Of a stretch of 26,411 nt of DNA, positions 6,300 to 13,585 are shown in pieces. This DNA is from Candidatus Falkowiibacteriota bacterium (lineage in GTDB: Bacteria; Patescibacteriota; Patescibacteriia; JACRDY01). Position 1 is the first letter of the stretch, and each line of letters starts with the position of its first letter. The notes beneath the pieces were generated by a model. The model had not been told where the DNA came from, searched no databases, and saw only the letters and a list, made by a program, of their open reading frames with translations. The DNA lies in assembly GCA_016218485.1 (NCBI GenBank), contig JACRDY010000024.1:1-26411 (forward strand), written 5' to 3'. Both the position numbers and the translations under genes were made by a program.

Positions 6300-6418
6300 T
6301 ATCCAGCACATTCCTGTCGGGGTATTACACGCCACAGAAATACTCTCTCAGCCATTCATCCAGCACCTTTCAGAATACCCCGCAGCAAGCTGACGGGGTA
6401 TTCTGAAAGGTGCTGGAT
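6300..6418. repeat. Inverted repeat with 24-bp arms and a degenerate partner
   Basis: Arms 6358-6381 and 6395-6418 are perfect complements of 24 nt. The loop itself pairs (CAGC/GCTG), so nearly the whole 61 nt folds. The right arm ends at the base before the stop codon of the CYTH gene. Upstream, 6300-6326 carries a related but decayed copy: ATCCAGCAC, then TGTCGGGGTATT. It may act as a terminator between two convergent genes, or be a small mobile or REP-like element. Confidence 0.85.
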
Positions 6419-6997
6419 TTATTCAAAAGGGTTCTCCATATCAAAAACAATCCGCGGCGTGCTGTTACTAATCACCTGCCAGTCAATGCCATATTTGCTG
6501 ACATAGAGCGCCGTCACTGAAGAAAAAAGCGCGCTCGACCAATCAAAACCGAGTTTTTCAGCCATTGCTCTGACATTGGCCTCGTCTTTAGCTTCGATTT
6601 CCAAGAGCGGCTCGAGAAACGGCCATTCGTCGATTGTTACTTCCACTCCGTCGAGCGTCCAGAGCTCTCGCTTGGTCTCTTGATACGCCTTGACCTGACA
6701 GCCGAGCGCCTCCAGCATCTGCCTACCAATTTCCAGGTCGGAAATAGTGACGCAGAGCTCATGCTGGTCAGTGATCGCACCGCCGGCCTTGTCCGCTTTG
6801 AGGCTCAAGGTAATTTTGTCGCCCTCGTCACGGAGGCGCAGCCACTCAAACTCTATAGTCTCTTTACCGGGCAGGGTCAAATTGTACCGCCGCTGCAGAA
6901 ATTCGGGACGCACCAAGCGGGCTCCAACTTCAGTTAATCGTTGACGCATGAGTATCCGATCAATATTACCAAACATGGCTTCGTATTCTATGGCCAT
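6419..6997 (-). CDS. CYTH-domain protein (CyaB / class IV adenylate cyclase-like)
   Basis: The CYTH superfamily acts on triphosphates inside a beta-barrel tunnel. This 192-residue protein fits in length and in its blocks: IEYEAMF at the N-terminus, then FEWLRLRDEGDKITLSLK near 50-67, KRELWTLDGVEVTIDEWPFL near 108-127, and PLLEIEAKDEANVR. The signature ExExK is altered: E4 and E6 are kept but the lysine position is Met. That residue normally contacts phosphate, so substrate or activity may differ from the classic cyclase or triphosphatase. The start ATG is 3 nt after the stop of the CAP-domain gene, which suggests coupling. A long inverted repeat abuts its stop codon. Confidence 0.85.
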   Translation of the reverse strand: MAIEYEAMFGNIDRILMRQRLTEVGARLVRPEFLQRRYNLTLPGKETIEFEWLRLRDEGDKITLSLKADKAGGAITDQHELCVTISDLEIGRQMLEALGCQVKAYQETKRELWTLDGVEVTIDEWPFLEPLLEIEAKDEANVRAMAEKLGFDWSSALFSSVTALYVSKYGIDWQVISNSTPRIVFDMENPFE

Positions 6998-7000
6998 AGG

Positions 7001-8092
7001 CTAGACAATACGAATAACACCGGCCACCAAACGTTCCACGAAATGGAAATGCGTCAGCGCCAAAATACCAACGAGGAGGATTAAGCTGATCGTATAGCCA
7101 ATGGTGGCGTGGTGCTGAATGTGAATCTGGATGAAGATTTTGAGCGCCAGGCTGATGATCAGGAAAATCATAAAGGCATAAAAGAACCGATCCACGGTCA
7201 TCACTAATGTATTGATGATATCCCGCGCCTGGCTGGTCTCGGGCACGGCAACGACAACCGGCGCGCTCTCTTCATTCAGCTCCAGGACAGTCTGCCCTTC
7301 AGCCGTGGTACCAACAGTCTGGCTAACCGCGTACGGCTGATTGACTCCCTGGACAACCGTTTCTTCGCCGGCTGACTTGACACCCGTGCCTTCAGTCAGC
7401 GCCTGTTCGTACCCGCTGACCCCGCGATCAACTGGCGAGCGCGCGATACTGGCTGACTGTTGATATTTTTCGGTTGAACCAAAATACTCTACGAGAAAAG
7501 CGGTGTCTCGCCCCTCAATCTTGCCGTAGGACACGCCAACGCCGATTTCTCTATAGCGAGGGTTCATAATATTTTTGCGGTGCGACGGGCTGTTCATAAA
7601 AGCGAGGTGGACCGAGGCGCCGGAAGAGAAATCCATCGCCAGATTTTCCCCGGCGGCATAGTACTGGTAACCGACGCCATTCAGCCAGACCCACGGCTTG
7701 TCACCATTGGGCGCCGTATGACTGAAGTAGCCTTTGGCCGCCATGTCGTCGGCTTTGGCCTGCGCCGCTTGGGTCAAGAGGTCGCTCGTCTGCAACATAC
7801 TGATGCCACTGTCCTGCCGCGCGGTGTTAGCCAGAGTAATCACGTCATCGGAAATTTTTCCGCCAAAAACCATCACCGAAGGGTAGACCACAAACAAAAA
7901 AACGGTCAGGAGCACTTTGACCGTAATCAAAAATATGGCGTACCAGCGCAGCATCACTGTGCGCAGCGCCTTGGGCAGGTGTCCATTGCCCTGATGGGGA
8001 ATAAAGTGATCATGGAGAAAATGGCCCACCTGGCGCAATAGCCGCCGGTACCAGGTCTGATGCCAGAAATATTGTAGCCACTGTTGAGACAT
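7001..8092 (-). CDS. CAP/SCP-domain membrane protein (YkwD-like)
   Basis: The 363-residue protein has a basic N-terminal cytoplasmic part, a membrane segment at about 48-76, then an extracytoplasmic CAP domain at about 80-207. CAP hallmarks are YFSHTAPNG (H125), GENLAMDF (E149) and SPSHRKNIMNPRYREIGVG (H171), the cavity residues of bacterial YkwD-type proteins. A low-complexity linker (about 210-290) leads to two more membrane segments near 303-325 and 330-352, separated by a His-rich turn. The function of bacterial CAP domains is generally not settled; a role at the cell surface is inferred. GATACT lies 6 nt before the ATG and GAGG about 12 nt before it. The CYTH gene follows directly. Confidence 0.9.
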   Translation of the reverse strand: MSQQWLQYFWHQTWYRRLLRQVGHFLHDHFIPHQGNGHLPKALRTVMLRWYAIFLITVKVLLTVFLFVVYPSVMVFGGKISDDVITLANTARQDSGISMLQTSDLLTQAAQAKADDMAAKGYFSHTAPNGDKPWVWLNGVGYQYYAAGENLAMDFSSGASVHLAFMNSPSHRKNIMNPRYREIGVGVSYGKIEGRDTAFLVEYFGSTEKYQQSASIARSPVDRGVSGYEQALTEGTGVKSAGEETVVQGVNQPYAVSQTVGTTAEGQTVLELNEESAPVVVAVPETSQARDIINTLVMTVDRFFYAFMIFLIISLALKIFIQIHIQHHATIGYTISLILLVGILALTHFHFVERLVAGVIRIV

Positions 8093-8166
8093 AAAAAAAG
8101 TATCCTCTATCGTAACATATTTTACTTACTCTGTAAAGGAAAATACCTTTGGGCCAAAGAGCTGTA

Positions 8167-8246
8167 GCAGAAATAGTTAGAAAGTTATAAAGTTGAAGGC
8201 ACGGAACTTTAAACTTTCAACTTTATAACTTTCTAACTATTTCTGC
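8167..8246. repeat. Palindrome with perfect 31-bp arms, GTTATAAAG family
   Basis: Arms 8167-8197 and 8216-8246 are perfectly complementary. The right arm includes the TAG stop and the last 7 coding bases of the 8237 gene, so the left arm repeats the end of that coding sequence in inverted orientation. The core words AGTTATAAAGTTGAA recur at 11676 and 15982. Transcripts from the minus strand would form a long hairpin starting within the coding end; it probably helps terminate or stabilise the message. Confidence 0.9.
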
Positions 8247-8677
8247 CGCACCTCAAAATCGGTTTCATACTCCAAGGGCGAGGTTAATTCGGGATTGGGC
8301 GTCGTCAGATAGCCATCGGCCTTGATATGGCAATAGCCGTTCGTCGGCGCCACGCCGATGACGACCAAAGGCGATTTGCCCGTTGAATTATCAAGAGTAC
8401 CGCAGCCGGAACCAAGGAAGACTACATCAATGAAACTGGACTGCGGAATGGTAGCGGTCACCGTCACCGTTTCCCCCGAGTACGGATAGACCGGGTTAAT
8501 ATCCAGGGGCTGACTAACATCTAAAAATATCGGCGGGGATGGCAGCGGCGATGATTGTTCTGCTCTATTTTGAATAATCAACGGCCAGACGGTAAAATAA
8601 AACGTGCTGGCGCCGAGTAACCCCAAAAACGCCAAGACCACAATCAGAGCGACCATCAGTAATGTTTTCCTCCCCAT
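8237..8677 (-). CDS. Small membrane-anchored extracytoplasmic protein
   Basis: I do not recognise this 146-residue protein. Residues 5-30 form one hydrophobic segment (LLMVALIVVLAFLGLLGAS), followed by a Pro/Ser-rich linker and a beta-rich domain with the pattern YPYSGETVTVTATIPQSSF. Two cysteines (GCGTL and YCHIKADGYL) could form a disulfide outside the cell. The anchored layout resembles the 15385 protein further along. It starts 14-20 nt after an extended -10 promoter (8698-8706), without a strong Shine-Dalgarno. Its last codons lie inside the right arm of the palindrome at 8167-8246. Confidence 0.75.
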   Translation of the reverse strand: MGRKTLLMVALIVVLAFLGLLGASTFYFTVWPLIIQNRAEQSSPLPSPPIFLDVSQPLDINPVYPYSGETVTVTATIPQSSFIDVVFLGSGCGTLDNSTGKSPLVVIGVAPTNGYCHIKADGYLTTPNPELTSPLEYETDFEVRQK

Positions 8678-8697
8678 AGGTAGTGTTTAATGATTTT

Positions 8698-8706
8698 AGT
8701 ATAACA
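8698..8706 (-). promoter_or_regulatory. Extended -10 promoter of the 8237 gene
   Basis: TGTTATACT on the minus strand is an extended -10 (TG-n-TATACT). It follows directly on the T tract of the alaS terminator palindrome. The same nine bases occur at 16049-16057 in front of the ATPase gene. Confidence 0.5.
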
Positions 8707-8890
8707 AAAAAAATCCCAAATCCCAAGCTCCAAATCACAATCAGTAATACCAAATGTCTAATGTCAAATGACTAGTCAATTTCAAATGACCAATGCCGAA
8801 TATCCTGACTTTTGGCATTAGTTATTTGAACTTTGACATTGATTTGGCATTTTGATTTTGAAATTTGTCATTACTCAAGATTGGGATTTA
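8705..8890 (-). repeat. Long imperfect palindrome with T tract (alaS terminator)
   Basis: About 185 nt fill the alaS-8237 gap. The arms share complementary words: AAATCCCAA with TTGGGATTT, AATGTCAAA with TTTGACATT, AATGCC with GGCATT. Read on the minus strand it starts at the alaS stop codon and ends in eight T. It is built of CAAAT, CCCAAAT and TGTCAAA words, a family different from its neighbours. Confidence 0.8.
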
Positions 8891-8894
8891 AGAT

Positions 8895-10727
8895 TTATTC
8901 CAGTATGGCTTTAATCCGCCGGATACCAGCCGACGAGGCCTCTTCTTTGGTTATTTTAAATTTACCGAGCACGCCGGTGTGCTCCACGTGCGGCCCGCCG
9001 CAGATCTCGCGGCTGAACGTTGGCGAGGTCGGATCGGCCACGGCCAAGGCATCTGCCTCGCCAATACTGTACACCTTGACCCGCTCGCCATACTTGTCGC
9101 CAAACAGACCCATGGCGCCTTGAGCCTTGGCTTCCTCCACGCTCATCTCGGCAGATGACACGGGATAGTCTCTGGCAATGGCGGCGTTCACTAAATCCTC
9201 GACCCGCTGTTTCTGCTCATCAGTCATCTTGTCCGGGTGAGAGAAGTCAAACCGTAGCCGCTCGCCGGTGATATTACTCCCCCGCTGCTCTACGTGGCTG
9301 CCCAAGACGTGGCGGAGCGCGGCGTGGAGCAGGTGCGTGGCGGTGTGATATTTGACGACCATTTCGCTGTTGTCAGCCAAGCCGCCCTTGAACATCCCGG
9401 CAGATGCGGTCCGAGAGAGATCCGAATGTTTAGCCATTTCCCGTTCGAATTCAACCCTATCTACTTCATACCCCTGTTCAATCGCTAATTCTTGAGTTGA
9501 TTCAAATGGAAAACCATAGGTAGAAAAGAGAATAAACGCCTCTTTACCTGATATTTTTTTATCCTCTGACATTTTTTCAAATTCCTTTTTGCCCTTTTCT
9601 AAAGTTTGTTTAAATTTTATATATTCATCAACCAATTCATGGTGAATCTTGTTTTCATTATAACCAAGCTCCCCTTTATACATATCAACATTTTTATAAA
9701 TCAACATAACTCTAGTATAAATAGACGAGGGAAAAGACGTTTTACCAAAATCAATACCCAACTTATCAGCATATATCATTGCTCTACGTATTAAACGTCT
9801 TAAGACATAACCTTGCCCAGTATTGGAAGGAGAAACTCCGTTTCTATCGCCCAAAATCATTATTGCCGCTTTCATATGGTCAACAATAATTCGCATTTCC
9901 TTTTTATAATCCTCATATTTTTTACCCGATAACTTTTCAATATTATCAATAATTGGTAAAAATAACTCTGTTTCATAAACACTTTTCTTGCCATTCAGCA
10001 CCGCCAATGTCCGCTCAAGACCCATTCCGGTGTCAACGTTTTGCTGCTTCAACGGTTTGAAACTACCATCAGCTTGTTTATCATATTGCATGAAAACGTC
10101 ATTCCAAATCTCCACCCAATCTGGGCTATCGGCCAAATCGCCCTGGTTAATTATAGGTGGCGGGTCTCCTGCCCCCACCCAATAAAACATTTCCGTATCC
10201 GGACCACATGGCCCGGTCTGTCCAGCTGGACCCCACCAATTTTTTTCTTTGGGCAAATAGTCTATTCTGCCTTCTAACTCACCATTAGAAACTTTCCACC
10301 AAATCTTAGCCGCATCTTCATCTTTGGGGGCGTCATTATCACCAGCAAAAACTGATACGGCTAGTTTACTCGGATTAATATGAAGCCATTTTGAAGAAGT
10401 TAAAAACTCCCAGGAATACTTAATGGCCTCTTCTTTAAAATAATCTCCTAGTGACCAGTTACCGAGCATCTCAAAAAATGTTAAGTGAGTATCATCTCCC
10501 ACTTCGTCAATGTCGCCCGTGCGAATGCATTTTTGAACGTTGGCTAAACGATTTCCTGCCGGATGTTTTTCACCCATTAAAAATGGCACTAATGGGTGCA
10601 TACCGGCGGTGGTAAACAGCACCGTCGGATCATTCTCCGGAATCAAAGAGGCCGAGGGGATAATTGCGTGCCCCTGGCGCTTAAAAAAATCCAAATATTT
10701 TTGCCGTAGCTCTGATGCGGTAATCAT
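8895..10727 (-). CDS. alaS: Alanyl-tRNA synthetase lacking the C-terminal domains
   Basis: Charges tRNA-Ala. I choose the ATG at 10727, giving 610 residues from MITASELRQKYLDFFKRQGH, the family start; the longer frame adds a non-homologous leader. The catalytic core shows NVQKCIRTGDIDEVG, HLTFFEMLGNWSLGDYF and GMGLERTLAVLNG. The editing domain has HTATH near 460 and CGGPH near 575. The protein stops at GIRRIKAILE, the end of the editing domain, so the DHHA1/C-Ala region of the usual ~870-residue enzyme is missing. Base use is uneven: about 9430-10530 is clearly A/T-richer than the editing part at 8895-9430. A palindromic terminator follows the stop. Confidence 0.96.
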   Translation of the reverse strand: MITASELRQKYLDFFKRQGHAIIPSASLIPENDPTVLFTTAGMHPLVPFLMGEKHPAGNRLANVQKCIRTGDIDEVGDDTHLTFFEMLGNWSLGDYFKEEAIKYSWEFLTSSKWLHINPSKLAVSVFAGDNDAPKDEDAAKIWWKVSNGELEGRIDYLPKEKNWWGPAGQTGPCGPDTEMFYWVGAGDPPPIINQGDLADSPDWVEIWNDVFMQYDKQADGSFKPLKQQNVDTGMGLERTLAVLNGKKSVYETELFLPIIDNIEKLSGKKYEDYKKEMRIIVDHMKAAIMILGDRNGVSPSNTGQGYVLRRLIRRAMIYADKLGIDFGKTSFPSSIYTRVMLIYKNVDMYKGELGYNENKIHHELVDEYIKFKQTLEKGKKEFEKMSEDKKISGKEAFILFSTYGFPFESTQELAIEQGYEVDRVEFEREMAKHSDLSRTASAGMFKGGLADNSEMVVKYHTATHLLHAALRHVLGSHVEQRGSNITGERLRFDFSHPDKMTDEQKQRVEDLVNAAIARDYPVSSAEMSVEEAKAQGAMGLFGDKYGERVKVYSIGEADALAVADPTSPTFSREICGGPHVEHTGVLGKFKITKEEASSAGIRRIKAILE

Positions 10728-10740
10728 AAATTCAGCTTTA

Positions 10741-10769
10741 AATATACAGGGAAAACAAGAGAAACGCAA
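10741..10769 (-). promoter_or_regulatory. Possible alaS promoter
   Basis: TTGCGT (10764-10769), a 17-nt spacer and TATATT (10741-10746) lie on the minus strand. The -35 is weak. The -10 ends 13 nt before the ATG, leaving a leader of about 6 nt. Confidence 0.4.
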
Positions 10770-10778
10770 GCTAAACTC

Positions 10779-10806
10779 TTGACGTTTGAAGCAAAAAGTG
10801 TAATAT
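10779..10806 (+). promoter_or_regulatory. Promoter of the 10858 gene
   Basis: TTGACG (10779-10784), a 16-nt spacer and TAATAT (10801-10806). It diverges from alaS. The leader of about 45 nt ends in GGCC-loop-GGCC and the strong Shine-Dalgarno AAGGAGG. Confidence 0.65.
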
Positions 10807-10857
10807 TGACTCATCGCCAATAACTGTCGGCCTTAAACGGCCAAGGAGGAAACTACC

Positions 10858-11328
10858 ATGGCGAAGAAGCAAGCCAAGAAGGCGCCGGCTGCGAAAAACC
10901 GGCTGACCAAAAGACCGCCTCCGTTCATCCTGATGAGCCAGGCCGGCGACGGAATCAGATTCTCGCTGAATGATATCCCGCACGACCTGGTTCGGCTGGA
11001 GTATTATAACTCCATCGGCGAGCACGGCCCTGAAAAAGGTCAGGAATACTGCGCATACGTATCTCTCAGGCCTTTGGGGCCGAACACCGTCCACCTCTGC
11101 TGCCGCAGCTGCGGCGAGCTGATGAGGCTGCCCGCCAAGCACGCCAGGACGCCTCGCGCGCTCGCCAAGTACGCCCAACAGTACCGCGCCGAATCCGCCG
11201 CGCGGAGGCAGAAGCTGGATCGCGTTTGTCTGATGCTCGATGAGCTCGACCGCGAGGAGGCCGCCGCAACGAAAAAGAAACCGACGCGCAAAACCACCAA
11301 GCACACGCCGAAGAAGCTGGGTAAGTAG
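10858..11328 (+). CDS. Small basic protein with CxxC motif, unknown
   Basis: I do not recognise this 156-residue protein. Both ends are strongly basic: the first 20 residues (AKKQAKKAPAAKNRLTKR) and the last 25 are Lys/Arg/Thr/Pro-rich, which suggests nucleic-acid binding tails. The middle (about 21-90) looks beta-rich and carries C65 and a C81-C82-x2-C85 cluster (HLCCRSCGELMRL), possibly a zinc knuckle. Residues about 97-135 are helical. AAGGAGG eight bases before the ATG fixes the start. It has its own promoter and terminator and is GC-rich compared with the neighbouring middle of alaS. A 21-nt piece of its coding sequence (codons for NDIPHD) recurs just after the gene. Confidence 0.8.
   Translation: MAKKQAKKAPAAKNRLTKRPPPFILMSQAGDGIRFSLNDIPHDLVRLEYYNSIGEHGPEKGQEYCAYVSLRPLGPNTVHLCCRSCGELMRLPAKHARTPRALAKYAQQYRAESAARRQKLDRVCLMLDELDREEAAATKKKPTRKTTKHTPKKLGK
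10967..10987 (+). repeat. First copy of a 21-nt direct repeat (inside the 10858 gene)
   Basis: The 21 bases here, starting TGAATGATATCC, are identical to 11347-11367 downstream of the same gene. Confidence 0.95.
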
Positions 11329-11346
11329 GCCCGGATCCACCACACA

Positions 11347-11367
11347 TGAATGATATCCCGCACGACC
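11347..11367 (+). repeat. Second copy of the 21-nt direct repeat (3' region)
   Basis: Exact copy of 10967-10987, 18 nt after the stop codon. Its last bases GACC form the beginning of the terminator stem. It reads as ATG followed by the same NDIPHD codons, but this frame runs straight through the terminator and has no Shine-Dalgarno, so I do not call it a gene. Confidence 0.95.
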
Positions 11368-11396
11368 GGGGACAACAACCCCGGTCCTATTTTTTT
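11364..11396 (+). terminator. Intrinsic terminator of the 10858 gene
   Basis: A perfect 8-bp stem GACCGGGG/CCCCGGTC with a 7-nt loop is followed by CTA and seven T. Confidence 0.9.
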
Positions 11397-11420
11397 ATAC
11401 CCTCTAGTAATTAATACGTA

Positions 11421-11663
11421 CTAGACCACCTCCACCACCTCAAACAACCCCTCCGTCCTGTTTTCCTTGACGGTAAACTCAACCACGGTAACCCAAGCGA
11501 TAATCTTCCAGTCTTTGCCGGCCAGACCGATTTTCCAGCCACGCGGATAGATACGCTCCTCGGCTTTGTGGAACGGGTATACTGTACCCACCATAAGCCG
11601 CTCCGGCAGGCCCTGTTCAGGAGTCAGAACGAGCACCCAGTTAAATTCGGTTTTGTAACCCAT
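11421..11663 (-). CDS. Small conserved-looking protein, unknown
   Basis: The 80-residue product begins MGYKTEFNWVLVLTPEQGLP and looks like a single compact beta domain: VGTVYPFHKAEERIYPRGW, then WKIIAWVTVVEFTVKE and a final EVVEV strand. I recall similar short proteins with the same GYKTEFNWVL start and ERIYP motif in other Patescibacteria, and a loose resemblance to DUF2584; neither was searched. No membrane segment or metal motif is seen. It stands between a plus-strand terminator and a long GTTATAAAG palindrome, so it is probably transcribed by itself. Confidence 0.7.
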   Translation of the reverse strand: MGYKTEFNWVLVLTPEQGLPERLMVGTVYPFHKAEERIYPRGWKIGLAGKDWKIIAWVTVVEFTVKENRTEGLFEVVEVV

Positions 11664-11675
11664 AAAGTAAGTTAA

Positions 11676-11732
11676 AAGTTATAAAGTTGAAAGTTAAAAG
11701 TTTCGTACTTTTAACTTTCAACTTTATAACTT
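11676..11732. repeat. Palindrome with perfect 26-bp arms, GTTATAAAG family
   Basis: Arms 11676-11701 and 11707-11732 are exact complements around the loop TTCGT. Its words match 15982-16038 almost base for base. It ends 5 nt before the stop codon of the 11738 gene, so minus-strand messages end in a long hairpin; no long T run follows. Confidence 0.9.
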
Positions 11733-11737
11733 TCTAA

Positions 11738-12733
11738 CTATTTTCCCCACAATTTTTTCGCCGTCTGCCAATAGCTCTCCACCCCCTGCGTCTGCTTCAT
11801 CCAGTACCACCACTCTAGGCCCCAGAGGTAGGCAGTGTCAAAACCGGCGCGCCGAGCATAGTCCAGGTTGGCGCTGAATTGATCAATGTCCATTGAGCGG
11901 TACTGTTCAGTCAGCGGATAGGTAGTCATACCGCCACTGCTCCAGGGTTCGGCCTGCAATTCCGTGACCATGACTTGGCTCACGCCGGTGAAGTGTTTGA
12001 CGAGCGCGGCTTTGTAATAATAGTACGCCGGCGGCAGCGGCCAGTGGAAAAAGCCCGTCGTGTCATTCCAGACCACCCGATAGAGCGTCGTGCCCAGAAT
12101 ATCCGCTGCCTTGGCCGCGCCCAGCCACAAGCCCAGTTCCCCGCTGTCTGTCACCACGATAGGCCGGCTGTCCAGACTTTTGACCAGGGCGACTTCGGCC
12201 TTCAGCTCCTCCCGGTTTGGCGGCGGGCAGTCGCCAAACCAGCCGACCAGCGGCTCGTTCTCCACCTGCCAGGCGATAATATTATCATAGCGCTGATACC
12301 GCTCCACGCTTTGACTGACCATCTGCAACAGCTCCGTGCGCTGTTGGGCCGCCGGTAAACTATTATACCAATCCGGCTGGTAGCACTCGGGCCAGCGCGG
12401 CAGTTTGCGTCCTAAAGTCAAAATCACTTTGGCGTTGTACTTACGCGCCTCCTGCAGCTGCCAGTCAATAGCTGACCAGTCATAGACATCGCGCCTGCCT
12501 TCCACATCTTTCCAGGGAATGGTCAGCCGCAGGTGATCAACTCCCAGATCAGCCAAAGCCGCCTGCAGCACCGCTTTAGGCTCCAGCCCCAAGTAGGCGG
12601 CATAGTTTCGGTCAAAGGTCACCCCCCACTCCATCGGCACGCCGCTGAAATCAACCAAAAAAAGCCGAACGCCCAAGAGAAGCAAGAGGATAATGACCGC
12701 CACCAGGGTGATTTTTTCAATAAAATGGAGCAT
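11738..12733 (-). CDS. Membrane-anchored glycoside-hydrolase-like TIM barrel
   Basis: The 331-residue protein has one N-terminal membrane segment (about 8-27), then a (beta/alpha)8 domain that looks like clan GH-A (GH5/GH39/GH42 type). Supporting features are DHLRLTIPWKDVEG near 66-79, KVILTLGRKLPRWPE, and the pair expected for a retaining glycosidase: WQVENEP (N159-E160, acid/base) and VMVTELQAEPW (E258, nucleophile). Substrate cannot be told. The anchor places the barrel outside the membrane, suggesting work on cell-wall or host glycans; this is inference. The ATG lies 2 nt after the Nudix stop codon, so the two genes are translationally coupled. The TAG stop adjoins the palindrome 11676-11732. 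Confidence 0.85.
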   Translation of the reverse strand: MLHFIEKITLVAVIILLLLLGVRLFLVDFSGVPMEWGVTFDRNYAAYLGLEPKAVLQAALADLGVDHLRLTIPWKDVEGRRDVYDWSAIDWQLQEARKYNAKVILTLGRKLPRWPECYQPDWYNSLPAAQQRTELLQMVSQSVERYQRYDNIIAWQVENEPLVGWFGDCPPPNREELKAEVALVKSLDSRPIVVTDSGELGLWLGAAKAADILGTTLYRVVWNDTTGFFHWPLPPAYYYYKAALVKHFTGVSQVMVTELQAEPWSSGGMTTYPLTEQYRSMDIDQFSANLDYARRAGFDTAYLWGLEWWYWMKQTQGVESYWQTAKKLWGK

Positions 12734-12735
12734 AG

Positions 12736-13293
12736 CTATTTACCAAAAATTTGCTGCTTGAACTTGGCCAGCGCTGGTTTGTTGTGCTTCATTTTTAAAA
12801 CATCATGCACAAATTCCAAACCGCCCCAAAATTTATCCGACAAAATAATCTCAATAAAGCGATCAAAGTCCACCGGCAGTATTTTGATTTTTTCGCCGCC
12901 GTCTAGACGCTGCTCCGCGACGACTTCACAGCCTCGGGCAATATACACGATCAGGCTCCAATCCATCTTATGAGTAATGGAATATTTTTTGAATATCTGA
13001 ATACGGTTTGCGCGCATACCCGCTTCTTCCAAGAGCTCACGCCGGGCGGTCTGCAGGCCGGTTTCTTTTTCCTGTCTGCCGCCCAACAACGTATAACACT
13101 TGCTTTTCCCCGGCTGTTCCTGTTCAGCAATATAAATCTTATTGCCAACAACCGAGATAACTTCAATCGTATTAGGCCGCTTCAGCATCTCAAACGTTTT
13201 ATACGTCCCGTCATACATTTTCTGCCGCCACTGGTAGACGTCAAAAATCACCCCGTGGAATACCCGCTTGGCTTGTTTGGGAATTTTTGCCAT
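12736..13293 (-). CDS. Nudix hydrolase (ADP-ribose pyrophosphatase-like)
   Basis: Nudix enzymes cleave nucleoside diphosphates linked to another group. The complete box G-x5-E-x7-R-E-L-x-E-E-x-G-M is present (GGRQEKE followed by RRELLEEAGM). Before it are FHGVIFDVYQWRQKMYDGTY and IYIAEQEQPGKSKCYTLLGG, which resembles the ADP-ribose/NUDT5-type layout where the N-terminal strands build the dimer. I choose the ATG at 13293 (185 residues) over an in-frame TTG three codons upstream. It starts a two-gene unit with the anchored glycosidase-like gene. The region upstream is repeat-rich and shows no clear promoter or Shine-Dalgarno. Confidence 0.9.
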   Translation of the reverse strand: MAKIPKQAKRVFHGVIFDVYQWRQKMYDGTYKTFEMLKRPNTIEVISVVGNKIYIAEQEQPGKSKCYTLLGGRQEKETGLQTARRELLEEAGMRANRIQIFKKYSITHKMDWSLIVYIARGCEVVAEQRLDGGEKIKILPVDFDRFIEIILSDKFWGGLEFVHDVLKMKHNKPALAKFKQQIFGK

Positions 13294-13303
13294 ATAAATC
13301 AAC

Positions 13304-13350
13304 CCTACGAATTACTCCGACCCCTACGAATTACGAATTTAAACGAATCT
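13304..13350. repeat. CCTACGAATTAC word repeats
   Basis: CCTACGAATTAC occurs twice, followed by CGAATTTAAACGAAT. An 18-nt stretch (13321-13338) is identical to 18304-18321 in the terminator shared by the ATPase and P1. Confidence 0.85.
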
Positions 13351-13369
13351 ACCAATAAAGCGTGGTCGG

Positions 13370-13560
13370 CGGTCTCCTCCCCTGCCAAGGGGAGGGGCAG
13401 GGTGGGGTGTTCGCACTGCTCTCCCACCCCCTCTCGCCTCCGTAAGCTTCGGCTTCGTCCCAAAGGGGACTCATCCTCAGCAACGGAGGCGTCTCCCCCT
13501 CGGGCAGGGGGAGTTACGGTGGGTTATTCATCCTTCGTACAAACTCATCCCCCGGAACCC
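13370..13560. repeat. GC-rich dispersed repeat, CTCCCC/GGGGAG family
   Basis: Contains CCTCCCCTGCCAAGGGGAGG, then CAGGGTGGGGTGTTCG, and further on a second set of C-rich and G-rich blocks (CTCCCCCTCGGGCAGGGGGAG). The first part is shared with 20013-20050. With the preceding repeat it fills the whole 290-base gap before the EamA gene; no gene is seen in it. Confidence 0.8.
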
Positions 13561-13585
13561 TTAAGGCCCGCCGAACTCTTGATAA

